Shown here in pieces: positions 37,903-47,100 of a DNA stretch of 64,000 nucleotides. The translations under genes were made by a program, and so were the position numbers. The notes beneath the pieces were generated by a model that saw nothing but the letters and a program-made list of their open reading frames with translations, did not search any database and had not been told where the DNA came from. Source of the stretch: Leucobacter tenebrionis. GTDB taxonomy: Bacteria; Actinomycetota; Actinomycetes; Actinomycetales; Microbacteriaceae. Position 1 is the stretch's first letter, and the number at the start of each line of letters is the position of its first letter. The DNA is taken from the NCBI RefSeq assembly GCF_019884725.1, contig NZ_CP082322.1, positions 806,001 to 870,000 on the forward strand, written 5' to 3'.

Positions 37903-38844
37903 TCAGCGCGAGCGCGAGAACGTTCGGCGATAATCGCTCGGCGTCGTGCCGAGAACACTCCTGAAGTGGCGGCGGAGGTTCGTCGCAGTGCCCAGCCCGA
38001 CCGCGGCGGAGATCTCCTCGATCCCGAGGTCGGTCTCCTCGAGCAGTTCGCGCGCACGATCGATCCGCGCCCGCATGATCCACTGCATCGGCGTGTAGCC
38101 GGTCTCGTCTCTGAAGCGCCGCGAGAGCGTGCGCTCCGACACCCGCGCATGAGCCGCGAGACGAGCGATGTCGAGCGTCTCGTCGAGCCTGCGCAGCGCC
38201 CACTCGCGCGTGAGCGTGAAGCGCTCGCCGTGCGTCTCGGGAACGCTCTGAGGCACGTACTGCGCCTGCCCCCCGCTGCGATAGGGAGCCGCCACGAGGC
38301 GGCGGGCCGCGTGGTTCGCCACCGACATCCCGGCCTCCTTGCGCAGGATGTGCAGGCAGAGATCGATGCCCGATGCCGCGCCCGCCGAGGTGAGCACCGA
38401 CCCCTCGTCGACGAAGAGCACCCGCTCGTCGACCCTCACCTCGGGGAAGCGCTCGGCGAGGATCCTCGAATAATGCCAGTGGGTCGTCGCGCGCTTGCCG
38501 TCGAGCAGACCCGTCGCGGCGAGCGCGAAGGCCCCGGTCGAGATCGCCGCGAGCCTCGCCCCCCGCTCATGGGCACGGCGGAGCGCCTCGATGAGCGCGG
38601 CGGGCGGGGGCTCGCGGTCGGGGTGCCGGTAGCCGGGCACGAAGATGAGATCTGCGCTGTCGAGCGCGTCGATGCCGTGCTCGACGTGATACGAGAGGCC
38701 GTCCCCGCCCGTGATGAGGCCGGGCTCCACCCCGCACACGTCGACCGAGTACGGCATGCTGCTGCGAGAGGTGAAGACCTGAGCGGGAATGCCGACGTCG
38801 AGGGGCTTCGCTCCCTCGAGCACCACGACCGCGACCCGCCTCAT
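37903..38844 (-). CDS. GlxA-type regulator (DJ-1/PfpI domain plus AraC helix-turn-helix)
   Basis: 313 residues: an N-terminal class I glutamine-amidotransferase-like domain (about 1-190) and a C-terminal AraC/XylS DNA-binding domain (about 215-310, with LARLAAHARVSERTLSRRF-type first helix and GLGTATNLRRHFRSVLGTTP). The nucleophile elbow reads ISTGAF where the family usually has C-T-G-A-F, so the domain is probably a ligand sensor. TAGGCT and GAGGGA precede the ATG at 38844. The downstream gap gene is separate. A target may be the divergent or neighbouring oxidoreductases, but this is a guess. Confidence 0.86.
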   Translation of the reverse strand: MRRVAVVVLEGAKPLDVGIPAQVFTSRSSMPYSVDVCGVEPGLITGGDGLSYHVEHGIDALDSADLIFVPGYRHPDREPPPAALIEALRRAHERGARLAAISTGAFALAATGLLDGKRATTHWHYSRILAERFPEVRVDERVLFVDEGSVLTSAGAASGIDLCLHILRKEAGMSVANHAARRLVAAPYRSGGQAQYVPQSVPETHGERFTLTREWALRRLDETLDIARLAAHARVSERTLSRRFRDETGYTPMQWIMRARIDRARELLEETDLGIEEISAAVGLGTATNLRRHFRSVLGTTPSDYRRTFSRSR

Positions 38845-38929
38845 GATCCCTCAGCCTACCGCGAGCCGGCACGGCGACTCCGGCCGGCGCCGAGGCCGGG
38901 GCTGATATCGGAGCCCCGTCCGTCCCGCC

Positions 38930-39916
38930 TCACTCGAACGCGAGCACGACCTTGCCGACGGCCTCGCCCGAGCGCAGCCGGTTCGCAGCATCCAGCGAGT
39001 CCTCGCACGCGAACGAGGAGTCGATGACGGGGCGGATCTCCCCGCGCTCGACCGCGGGAAGCACCTGGGCGTGCAGCGCGTCGAGGATCGGCACGGTCTC
39101 CCAATCGCGCGAGAATCCGAACGAGACCCCGTGCACGGTGAGGTGCCTGTAGGAGAGCGCGTCGAGATCGATCGTCGAGGCCGGCCCCGCCAGGCGCCCG
39201 ATGTTCACCACGTGCCCGTCGTGCGCGGTGGCCGGCAGGCACTGGGCGAAGGTCTGCCCGGCGATATGGTCGAGCACCAGGTCGACGCCGCGCCCGTCGG
39301 TCGCCCCGAGCACCGCCTCGGTGAGATCCTCCTCCGAGGTGACGACCACGTCGTCGGCGCCCAGCGAGACGAGCAGGTCGCGCTTGTCGGCGCTGCGCGT
39401 CGTCGCGATCACCCGCGAGGCGCCCAGCGTTCTCGCGAGCTGCACGCCGATGAATCCGATACCGGTGGTGGCGCCGGTAACGAGCACGCTCCGGCCCCGC
39501 TCGAACCCCGCGACGCGGAGCGCGCCGTACTCGGTCAGCAGCGCCGTCGGCAGCGCGCAGGCGATCTCGGGTGAGAGACCGAGGGGCCTCGGCAGCACGA
39601 AGCGATGGTCGACCACGAGGTACTCGGCGAAGGCCGACGGGTAGGTGCCCATGACCGGGTCGCCGATCCGCCACTCCCCCGCATCCTCGCCGACCGCCGC
39701 GATCTCGCCGGCGTACTCGTATCCGGCGATGAACTCGTCGCCGCTGCCGCCCGAGGACGGGTCGGCCTCGGCGAGCATGGGCATGTCGGCGTTGTTGCTC
39801 GCGGAGGCGCGATTGCGGATCAGCACCTCTCCGGCGCCGGGCTGCGGGACCGGCACGTCGGCCAGCACCCACTCCGGGCCTCGCCCTGCGATGAGGGCGC
39901 GCATCGTTTCAGTCAT
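38930..39916 (-). CDS. Zinc-independent MDR-type quinone oxidoreductase
   Basis: 328 residues of medium-chain dehydrogenase/reductase: a GroES-like N-terminal half and a Rossmann half with VLVTGATTGIGFIGVQLARTLGA. The structural and catalytic zinc cysteines of alcohol dehydrogenases are missing, placing it in the NADPH quinone reductase group. The ATG overlaps the stop of the aldo-keto reductase as ATGA, so the two reductases form an operon. Substrate unknown. Confidence 0.83.
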   Translation of the reverse strand: MTETMRALIAGRGPEWVLADVPVPQPGAGEVLIRNRASASNNADMPMLAEADPSSGGSGDEFIAGYEYAGEIAAVGEDAGEWRIGDPVMGTYPSAFAEYLVVDHRFVLPRPLGLSPEIACALPTALLTEYGALRVAGFERGRSVLVTGATTGIGFIGVQLARTLGASRVIATTRSADKRDLLVSLGADDVVVTSEEDLTEAVLGATDGRGVDLVLDHIAGQTFAQCLPATAHDGHVVNIGRLAGPASTIDLDALSYRHLTVHGVSFGFSRDWETVPILDALHAQVLPAVERGEIRPVIDSSFACEDSLDAANRLRSGEAVGKVVLAFE

Positions 39917-40761
39917 CGGTGCTCTCCGTCCTTCTCGTCGTCTCGTTCGTCTCGTTCGTCCAGGGTCCGCAGCACCTCCATGTCGGCCTCGGATATCTCG
40001 AAGTCGAGCCGGGTATTGGCTCGCATGTGCTCGGGATTCGCGGTCTTCGGCAGCGGCTGTGCGCCCAGCTGCAGAGCGTAGCGGATGCAGAGCTGCGGCA
40101 CCGTCGCCCCGTACTTCTGCGCGATCGCCGTGATCACCGGTCTGCCCAGCAGCTTGCCGTGCGCGATCGGAGAGTAGGCCTGCACGAGCATGCCCCTGCT
40201 CTCGCAGTAGGCGAGGAGCTCGGTCGGCGTGTTGCCCGCGTGCAGCAGCACCTGGTTCACCTGCGGTGCGACGGAGCCGTGCTCGAGGATGTTCTCGAGA
40301 TCCTTCTGAAGGAAGTTCGAGACGCCGATCGCGCGGATCATGCCGGCCCGGTGCGCCTCCTCGAGTGCGCGCCAGGCCTCGCGGTTGCCCTCCGCATAGT
40401 CGCCGCCCCGGAAGTCGCTCCACGGCTGCGGGCTGTGGATCAGCATCAGGTCGATGTGTCCGATCGCGAGCGTCTCAAGGGATCCTCGGATCGCGGCGAC
40501 GGCGCCCTCGTAGTCCTTGATCTCGGCGGCGAGCTTCGTCGTCACGAACAGTTCGTCCCGGGGGACGCCGCTGGTGCGGATCCCCTCTCCCACGCCGCGC
40601 TCGTTGCCGTAGGCCTGGGCCGTGTCGATGTTGCGGTACCCGATCTCCACCGCTTCTCGCACCGCGCTCGCGGCCAGGCGATCTTCGATGAACCAGGTGC
40701 CCAGTCCGAGCCTCGGTATCTCGACTCCGTTCGACAGCGTGTACGTCTCGTTCAGGATCAT
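39913..40761 (-). CDS. Aldo-keto reductase (2,5-diketogluconate reductase-like)
   Basis: 282 residues, TIM-barrel AKR. The catalytic tetrad is visible: Asp and Tyr in NIDTAQAYGNERGVG, Lys in FVTTKLAAE, and His in DLMLIHSPQPW. It uses NADPH to reduce carbonyls. The ATG at 40761 has GGAGG 6 nt upstream. It is the first gene of the two-gene operon with the quinone oxidoreductase; the pair may detoxify reactive carbonyls, an inference. Confidence 0.9.
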   Translation of the reverse strand: MILNETYTLSNGVEIPRLGLGTWFIEDRLAASAVREAVEIGYRNIDTAQAYGNERGVGEGIRTSGVPRDELFVTTKLAAEIKDYEGAVAAIRGSLETLAIGHIDLMLIHSPQPWSDFRGGDYAEGNREAWRALEEAHRAGMIRAIGVSNFLQKDLENILEHGSVAPQVNQVLLHAGNTPTELLAYCESRGMLVQAYSPIAHGKLLGRPVITAIAQKYGATVPQLCIRYALQLGAQPLPKTANPEHMRANTRLDFEISEADMEVLRTLDERDERDDEKDGEHR

Positions 40762-40804
40762 GCGTGCCTCCGATCTCGTCCGATACGCGCTCGGCCCGCC
40801 AGAC

Positions 40805-41545
40805 CTAACTGACCGCGACCCCGAAGATCATGCCGATCACGTAGGTCGCGACCATCGTCGCCGACCCCATCACGACGTTGCGCAGGATCGCGCGCCCCCT
40901 GGGGGCGCCGCCGAGGGCGGCGCTGATCCAGCCCGTCAGGAACAGGCCGATCACCACGGCCGCGGCGGCGATCCACACGCGGTGCTCGCCGAAGGGCAGC
41001 AGGATCATGACGAGCGGGATCAGCGCGCCGACGGTGAACGAGACGAACGACGAGACGGCAGCCGCCCACGGGCTCGTGTACTCGTTCGGGTCGATGCCGA
41101 GCTCGACCTCCGCGTGCGCCGCGAGCGCATCCTTCGCGGTCAGCTCCACCGCCACCTGCTTGGCGAGATGCTCCGACAGCCCCCGCTCGCGGTAGAAGCC
41201 CGCGAGCTCTTCGAGCTCCTCCTCCGGCATCTCGGCGAGCTCGCGCTCCTCCTTCGCGATCATCGCCCGCTCGGTGTCGCGCTGAGTGCTCACCGAGACG
41301 TACTCACCGCCGGCCATCGAGAACGCACCGGCGACCAGCGCGGCGATTCCCGCCGTCGCGATGGCGACGAGGTTGTTCGGGGTCGCGCCTGCTACGCCGA
41401 TGACGACGCCCGCGGTCGAGACGATCCCGTCATTCGCCCCGAGCACGCCCGCGCGCAACCAATTGAGCCGCTGGCCCATCCCCTGGCCGTGGGGCTCGCC
41501 CTCGTGCGTCGACGTCGGTGAGGTGCTCGGCAGGATCTCGCTCAT
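40805..41545 (-). CDS. VIT1/CCC1-family transporter
   Basis: 246 residues. The first helix carries the family signature LGANDGIVSTAGVVIGVAGA, and a cytoplasmic metal-binding-like region (EERELAEMPEEELEEL...) lies between helices 2 and 3, with helices 3-5 at the C-terminus. Members move iron or manganese across membranes. The ATG at 41545 is preferred; the frame extends 24 codons upstream without a better start. It stands alone. Confidence 0.85.
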   Translation of the reverse strand: MSEILPSTSPTSTHEGEPHGQGMGQRLNWLRAGVLGANDGIVSTAGVVIGVAGATPNNLVAIATAGIAALVAGAFSMAGGEYVSVSTQRDTERAMIAKEERELAEMPEEELEELAGFYRERGLSEHLAKQVAVELTAKDALAAHAEVELGIDPNEYTSPWAAAVSSFVSFTVGALIPLVMILLPFGEHRVWIAAAAVVIGLFLTGWISAALGGAPRGRAILRNVVMGSATMVATYVIGMIFGVAVS

Positions 41546-41673
41546 GATCTCATCTTGACCCTCGCGGGGAGCGCCCGCAACGTAGGCGAGCATAACCTTG
41601 GCTCCGTCGGCCGGCACTGTTGCGGCGTGCGCCGACGCGTCGCGTCGGGATCACGCCCGGGTGCGTCGTGCCG

Positions 41674-43074
41674 CTATCCGATGACGATGCGCTCTTCCGG
41701 GAGCGTGAAGGCCTCCTGGCGCTGGCGTATCGCGAGCGCCGAGGCGAGCGCGATCGGCCCGACCCGCCCCATGAGCATCAGGGCTGACAGCACGTACTTG
41801 CCGAAGGAGCCGACCTCGGAGGAGATACCGACCGAGAGACCGCAGGTTGCGAACGCCGAGATCACCTCGAACAGGATGCGATCGAGCTTCGCGTCGCTGA
41901 CGATCGTGAGCAACCCTGCCGCGGCCAGCACGAGGGTCGCTCCGAGGAACACCACGCTGATCGCGAGCCGAAGGATGCTGTTCGGGAGACGACGCCCCAG
42001 GGCATTGGTGTTCCGGGTGCCTCGCGCCTCCGCGAGGATCGCGATGAACAGCACCGCCAGGGTCGTCACCTTGATCCCGCCGGCCGTCGACCCTGATCCG
42101 CCGCCGACGAACATCATCGCATCGCTGAGCAGCATCGTCGTCGAGGTCGAGGCCTGGGTGTCGACGGCCGAGAACCCGCCCGAGCGCATCATGATCGAGG
42201 CGAAGAGCGCGCCGCCGATCCGCTCCCACCACGACCGGTGGCCCACGGTGTCGGGGTTGTTCCACTCGAACGCGCCCCAGGCGACGGCCCCGGCGAGCAT
42301 CAGGATCGTCGTGGTGTACAGCGTGAGCTTCGTGTGCAACGACCACTTGCGGCGCGTCCACCTCACGCGGATCAGATTGAGGAACACCGGGAATCCGAAG
42401 CTGCCCACGAACACGCCGGCCGCGATCGGGACGAGCACGAAGCCGTTGTCCGCGAACGCCATGAGCCCACCCACGTGAGGGGAGAAGCCGGCGTTCCCGA
42501 ACGCCGAGACCGCGTAGAAGACGCCGTACCAGACGCCGTCGAGCACCGAGCCCTCTGCGACGGCGAACGTCGGGATGAGGAGGGCGGCGAGCGCCCCCTC
42601 GATCACGAACGTCGTCAGGACGACCACCCGCAGGAGCCGTCCGACATCACCGAGGCCGGCGGTGCCGATGCTCTCTTTCGCGAACACTCTCCCGGAGACT
42701 CCGAGCCTGCGGGTCACCATCCGCGCCAGCAGCAGCGCGATGGTCACCACTCCCAAGCCTCCGGTCTGTATGGCCACGAGGATCACGACCTGTCCGAACA
42801 TCGACCAGTGCTCACCGGTCTCAACCGTCGTCAGACCGGTCACTGTCACCGCTGAGACCGCCGTGAACAGGGCGTCGGGCAGCGGCGTCGCGAAGCCGGA
42901 GCGGGCAGCAGCTGGGAGCATCAGCAGCGCGGTGAACAGGAGCGTCGCGGCGGCGAAGATGAGGATCGCGATGCGCGCGGGCGAGTGACCCGCCAGATAT
43001 CGGGCCCTGGCTCGCACCCGCACACCGAGGTCATGGACGCGCTGCACGGCGACGCTTCCTGTGGGCGTGTTCAT
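41674..43074 (-). CDS. Potassium channel subunit TrkH/KtrB
   Basis: 466 residues with the four pore repeats of the TrkH/KtrB superfamily; selectivity-filter segments are VTVTGLTTV, AFGNAGF, GGGSGSTAGGIK and ATCGLSVG. It takes up potassium, normally together with a TrkA/KtrA RCK subunit. No such subunit is adjacent. The ATG at 43074 has AGGAT 7 nt upstream; the frame is open for 80 more codons that look non-coding. It is divergent from the second nhaA with a 263-nt shared upstream region, which may link K+ and Na+ control. Confidence 0.9.
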   Translation of the reverse strand: MNTPTGSVAVQRVHDLGVRVRARARYLAGHSPARIAILIFAAATLLFTALLMLPAAARSGFATPLPDALFTAVSAVTVTGLTTVETGEHWSMFGQVVILVAIQTGGLGVVTIALLLARMVTRRLGVSGRVFAKESIGTAGLGDVGRLLRVVVLTTFVIEGALAALLIPTFAVAEGSVLDGVWYGVFYAVSAFGNAGFSPHVGGLMAFADNGFVLVPIAAGVFVGSFGFPVFLNLIRVRWTRRKWSLHTKLTLYTTTILMLAGAVAWGAFEWNNPDTVGHRSWWERIGGALFASIMMRSGGFSAVDTQASTSTTMLLSDAMMFVGGGSGSTAGGIKVTTLAVLFIAILAEARGTRNTNALGRRLPNSILRLAISVVFLGATLVLAAAGLLTIVSDAKLDRILFEVISAFATCGLSVGISSEVGSFGKYVLSALMLMGRVGPIALASALAIRQRQEAFTLPEERIVIG

Positions 43075-43337
43075 CAAGGCATCCTTCAGCTCGTTGACGC
43101 CGACCGGCTGATCCTGCCTCGACGTGCCGACCAGACTTCCCGGCGCACCGCACCCGATGCTACTCCTGTCCGAGTTCGCACGTGAAGGATCGATCGGATC
43201 TCGGCGTGCCCTTCGCATCAGCCGTCGGCAGTGCGTAACATGGTCAACCTGTCGTGTCTCCGTGGAGCAGGACGGATGGTGTGCCGGGAAGTCTGGTCGG
43301 CGAATCGCATACACGCCACCCGACCGCGAAAGGCACC

Positions 43338-44717
43338 GTGAACCAGACGCTCTCCCCCTCCTTCCCCCGCTACGGTTCGTTCCGCGAGGCCCGCCGAATC
43401 GCGGCGATCCTCCGCAAGGAGACCGTCGGCGGCATCTTGCTCGTCATCGCCGCAGTCATCGCGATCGTGTGGGCGAACACCCCGCTCGCCGACGGCTATT
43501 TCGCGCTGCGCGATCTCGAGGTCGGCTACGAGCCCTGGCACCTGCGCCTCAGCCTCGGTGCGTGGGCGGCCGACGGGCTGCTCGCGATATTCTTCTTCCT
43601 CGTCGGTCTCGAACTCAAACGCGAGTTCGTCGCCGGCGACCTCCGCAGGTTCAGCACCGCGATCGTGCCGATCGCCGCGGCCTGCGGCGGTGTCGCCGTC
43701 CCCGCGCTCATCTACGCCGCGATCGTGTGGCAGCAGCCCGAACTTCGGCATGGATGGGCGATCCCCACGGCGACCGATATCGCGTTCGCCGTGGCGGTGC
43801 TCGCGATCATCGGTTCGCACCTGCCGAGCGCACTGCGCATCTTCCTCCTCACCCTCGCCGTGGTCGACGATCTCATCGCGATCAGCATCATCGCGATCTT
43901 CTACACCGACCGCATCGAGATCCTCCCCCTCGTCGGGGCGTTCGCCGTCATCGCGGTCTACGGGATCGTCGCGCAGCGCTTCCGCTCGTTCTTCGGGGAT
44001 CGCCCGTTCGCGGCCTGGCTGATCCTGCTCCCGATCGGCGTCGTCGCGTGGGCGCTCATGCACGCCTCCGGCATCCACGCCACGATCGCGGGCGTGCTGC
44101 TCGGCTTCACCATCCCCGTGCTGCACCGGCGCGTCGACCGTGCCGCCGGCGTCGACGGACCGGGGCTGGCGGAGGAGTTCGAGCACCGCTTCCGGCCGCT
44201 CTCCGCGGGCTTCGCAGTGCCCGTGTTCGCCTTCTTCGCCGCCGGTGTCTCCCTCGGCGGGTGGGATGGGATCGGAGCCGCGCTCCTCAGCCCGGTGACC
44301 CTCGCGATCGTCGCCGGGCTCGTGCTCGGCAAGCCGCTCGGCATCGTCACCACCACCTGGCTCGTCACGAAGCTGGGGCGCATCCGTCTCGACCCGGCCC
44401 TGCGCTGGATCGACATGGTCGGGGTCGGCCTGCTCGCGGGCATCGGCTTCACCGTGTCCCTGCTCGTCGCCGAGCTCAGCTTCGAGAGCGGTTCCCCCGC
44501 TCACGACCACGCAAAGGCCGCGATCCTCTCCGCCTCGATCATCGCCGCCGTGCTCGCGGCGATCGTCCTCGGGATCCGGAATCACCAGTACGGTCGCATC
44601 CGTGCACGCGACCGCGTGGACGCGGACGCCGACGGTATCCCGGATGTCTACCAGCAGCAAGAACGGCCGGATGGGTGGTTCAAGCCGCAGCCCGGCGAAC
44701 GGCAAAAGCCGAGCTGA
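43338..44717 (+). CDS. nhaA: Na+/H+ antiporter NhaA (copy 2) with calcium-motif tail
   Basis: 459 residues. Ion-site residues are conserved ([29 protein letters not shown]). It is about 40 residues longer than copy 1 because of a hydrophilic C-terminal tail containing DADADGIPD (428-436), which looks like a thrombospondin type 3 or EF-hand calcium loop. The GTG start at 43338 has AAAGG 6 nt upstream. It is divergent from trkH. The two NhaA copies are clearly related but diverged, so they may serve different pH or salt ranges. Confidence 0.92.
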   Translation: MNQTLSPSFPRYGSFREARRIAAILRKETVGGILLVIAAVIAIVWANTPLADGYFALRDLEVGYEPWHLRLSLGAWAADGLLAIFFFLVGLELKREFVAGDLRRFSTAIVPIAAACGGVAVPALIYAAIVWQQPELRHGWAIPTATDIAFAVAVLAIIGSHLPSALRIFLLTLAVVDDLIAISIIAIFYTDRIEILPLVGAFAVIAVYGIVAQRFRSFFGDRPFAAWLILLPIGVVAWALMHASGIHATIAGVLLGFTIPVLHRRVDRAAGVDGPGLAEEFEHRFRPLSAGFAVPVFAFFAAGVSLGGWDGIGAALLSPVTLAIVAGLVLGKPLGIVTTTWLVTKLGRIRLDPALRWIDMVGVGLLAGIGFTVSLLVAELSFESGSPAHDHAKAAILSASIIAAVLAAIVLGIRNHQYGRIRARDRVDADADGIPDVYQQQERPDGWFKPQPGERQKPS

Positions 44718-44732
44718 GCGGCGAGTGCGGCT

Positions 44733-46202
44733 TCAGCGCAGCAGCGCGGAGAGTCCGGCGTATCCGTCAGGCAGAGTTTGAACAGGGTGCTCCCCGTCTC
44801 CGCCGATGAGCGCGACTCTGCGTTCGGCCGCGTCCCATTCGGGAAATTCGGGCCCTTCTCCCGTCACGAGAGCGACCGCGGCACCGTGTACGGCATCGAC
44901 GAGGCTGCGCGGTGGATGCTCCCCCGTCATCGGGTGCGTGTCCTCACGATCGAGCACGTCCCAGAAGAAGGGCAGGTCGAGGCAGTGGATGGCGCCGCCC
45001 TTGGTCGGCGACGGCCAGGAAAATCGGTAGACCCGGGTAGAGGCCGGTGCCGACGCCGCACGCGCTGAGGCGACCCGCACGACCTGGCGTCTGAACACAC
45101 GGTCCGTGATCTCCTGGCCGAGCGCCGGCACCGCGCCGGAGACACCACCGTCCCTCTGGGTGGCGCGGTACTCCCGCATATCGTGGCCGTGGAGTCCAGT
45201 GGCCCAGAGCACGAGTCCCTCGGGAGCATGCCGGATCCACGACGGCAGCGACTCTGCCGGAAGGACGATCTCGTTGTCGTTCGATCCGACGACCAGGTCG
45301 ACGTCGCCGCCGATGCCGCGCGCGAGGGCGTCGACCGTCGGTTCGGGGATCAGGTCGCCGTCGACGACCGGGCAGAACGAGGGAGCGCGCTCGATCAACG
45401 CGTTCAAAGAGAGGCCACGGGGACGCGCCGCCGCCATCTGCTCGGCGAGGATGCGCTCCTCGGGGATCGCGGCCAGCGCTTCTCGTGAGGGAGCGATTCC
45501 GAGGCGGGCCGCGAGTCTTCGAGTCATCCTCTCGGCATCCTCGAGTGCGCGCACCGGCAGCACGGGCGAGCTCGCCCAGACCGCGCGGAACAGCGAACCC
45601 GCCGCCGGCATGCCGAGCAGGGTGAGCACGGCACCGCCGCCCGCGGACTGGCCCGCGAGTGTGACCCGCGCGGGATCGCCCCCGAACGCCTCGATGTTCT
45701 CCTGCACCCACTCGAGTGCGCAGAGCCAATCCATCACCGCACGATTCGCGCAGCCGCCCGGGATCGCTCCGAACCCGTCGAAGCCGAGCCGATAGGAGAC
45801 GACGACTGTCACGACACCGTCGCGCGCGAAAGCAGCCCCGTCGTACCACGGGCTCGCCGGCGAGCCGCCGGTGTAGGCCCCGCCGTGGATCCACACGAGT
45901 ACGGGGAGCCGCGCCGCGGGATCCGCCTCCGGCGTGAACACCGAGACGCTGAGAGTGTCGTCGCCCGGGATCGCCGGTTCGGGCACGAGCCCCGGTGCCG
46001 CAGCGCGCAGCGGAGTGGGTCCATGAGTGATCGCCGGCAGTACGCCCTCCCAGGGTCGCCTGGGCACGGGCGCCGCGAAGCGCAACTCACCCACAGGGGG
46101 CTCCGCGAAGGGGATGCCGAGGAAGGCGGCGTGCCCTGGGCGTCTCAAACCCTGCACCCAGCCGTTCCGCGTCTTCACGGTCCAACCATCAGTCACATCC
46201 AT
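44733..46202 (-). CDS. Type B carboxylesterase
   Basis: 489 residues of alpha/beta-hydrolase. The nucleophile is S186 in LAGQSAGGGA, the oxyanion hole is HGG (106-108), and the N-terminal LGIPFAEPPVGELRF is typical. A catalytic acid (SNDNE region) and His (near GAIHCLDLPFFWD) are present. Substrate is unknown; the family includes p-nitrobenzyl esterases. It is convergent with nhaA copy 2, 15 nt apart. No signal peptide is seen, so it is cytoplasmic. Confidence 0.9.
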   Translation of the reverse strand: MDVTDGWTVKTRNGWVQGLRRPGHAAFLGIPFAEPPVGELRFAAPVPRRPWEGVLPAITHGPTPLRAAAPGLVPEPAIPGDDTLSVSVFTPEADPAARLPVLVWIHGGAYTGGSPASPWYDGAAFARDGVVTVVVSYRLGFDGFGAIPGGCANRAVMDWLCALEWVQENIEAFGGDPARVTLAGQSAGGGAVLTLLGMPAAGSLFRAVWASSPVLPVRALEDAERMTRRLAARLGIAPSREALAAIPEERILAEQMAAARPRGLSLNALIERAPSFCPVVDGDLIPEPTVDALARGIGGDVDLVVGSNDNEIVLPAESLPSWIRHAPEGLVLWATGLHGHDMREYRATQRDGGVSGAVPALGQEITDRVFRRQVVRVASARAASAPASTRVYRFSWPSPTKGGAIHCLDLPFFWDVLDREDTHPMTGEHPPRSLVDAVHGAAVALVTGEGPEFPEWDAAERRVALIGGDGEHPVQTLPDGYAGLSALLR

Positions 46203-46362
46203 TGCCGCTCCCCTCGCGACCCGGGCCGGATCTCGAGAACGAGTGTATTCGCGGCACCGCTACGCGGCGATTCGCACGGGAGCTTTCCTGCTGATCCTCA
46301 TCGTCGCGCTCGGCAACCTTGTCGCGGACCTCGTCCGCTCCCCTTCCACGAGAGGGGATCCG

Positions 46363-46379
46363 ACAGCGCGTGATGCGAA
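46363..46379 (+). repeat. ssrA-flanking inverted repeat, downstream arm
   Basis: ACAGCGCGTGATGCGAA lies 8 nt beyond the tmRNA 3' end. Its exact reverse complement is at 46806-46822, upstream of the tmRNA 5' end. In a minus-strand precursor the two could pair over 17 bases. Confidence 0.75.
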
Positions 46380-46387
46380 CACTCTGG

Positions 46388-46757
46388 TGGAGCCGCGGGG
46401 AATCGAACCCCGGTCCACTTCGACGATTCCGTGCCTTCTACGAGCGTAGTTCGTGCAGACGTTCTACTCGGCCCCATCCTTTGTCACGAACACCTAGGAT
46501 GACGGGCCCAGCCTCAGTGAAAGTCCCGGCGCGCCCTGAGACACGACGCACCAGCAAGCCTCCTAGATGACGCCAGGAAACCGGGGCGGAGGCCCACCCG
46601 ACCTGACGGACTCGGTCTTACTGCTTAGGCAGCGAGAGCGAAGTCGGTGCGCTTAGCGTTGGCACCTATGGTTTGCGAAGGGCGTTTACGAGATAACTCC
46701 GCGTCCTCGGCCCGCTTCTCACAGTCTCAAATCGACGTGTCGAAACCGATCGGCCCC
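46388..46757 (-). ncRNA. ssrA: Transfer-messenger RNA
   Basis: 370 nt. The tRNA-like ends pair (GGGGCCG with CGGCTCC plus CCA, one G-U), and the T arm is GGTTCGATTCC. The messenger part encodes the tag ANAKRTDFALAA then TAA (46663 down to 46625). Together with SmpB it rescues stalled ribosomes and marks the nascent protein for ClpXP-type proteolysis. It sits 4 kb from smpB on the same strand. A translated likeness on the plus strand here is spurious. Confidence 0.97.
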
Positions 46758-46805
46758 GAGTTCACGCCTGAACGGCGCACACACCCGAAGGTGCTGTCTG
46801 GGGCA

Positions 46806-46822
46806 TTCGCATCACGCGCTGT
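46806..46822 (-). repeat. ssrA-flanking inverted repeat, upstream arm
   Basis: Exact reverse complement of 46363-46379, located 49-65 nt upstream of the mature tmRNA 5' end. It lies downstream of the better promoter (46856-46884), so it would be in the precursor transcript. Confidence 0.75.
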
Positions 46823-46855
46823 GGAATTGTCAATCCGGGATCATCCCGGCCTTAC

Positions 46856-46884
46856 AGAATACCACTAGATCACCGTCGCGCCAA
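46856..46884 (-). promoter_or_regulatory. Promoter of ssrA
   Basis: On the minus strand TTGGCG (46879-46884), a 17-base spacer and TGG-TATTCT (46856-46861), an extended -10. Nearer the gene a second candidate is TTGACA (46828-46833) with a poor -10 (GCGAAT). Between them is a small hairpin, CCGGGATCATCCCGG (46836-46850). Confidence 0.55.
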
Positions 46885-46922
46885 GACCCAGGCGGCTCGA
46901 ACCCCTCCGCTCCAGCCTTCGC

Positions 46923-47009
46923 CCGGGGTCACTTTCCGCCGTGTCGCCGATTCGAGGTCAGTTCTTGCCGTGTCGCGCGCGGCGACACGCACGAATATGA
47001 CCCCGGATC
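46923..47009. repeat. Intergenic repeat family 2, locus B
   Basis: Begins with CCGGGGTCACTTTCCGCCG followed by TGTCGC, then a second diverged unit, and an inverted unit ending in ATGACCCCGGATC. It is clearly related to 16143-16258 but more degraded. It lies in the 343-base space between ssrA and the TetR gene; the rest of that space (47010-47100) is GC-rich and holds no gene that I can see. Confidence 0.75.
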
Positions 47010-47100
47010 GTGGGCGCGGCGAGGATCACGCGCAGACGACGGGCGGCGGCGCGCGGACGGCGGCGCCCAGCCGACGGACGGCGACGCGCACGCCGCCGCG

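Noticed and set aside
46027-46449. A plus-strand peptide containing EPRGIEPRST over ssrA
   Set aside because: This is the familiar spurious translation of the tmRNA acceptor region, not a protein.
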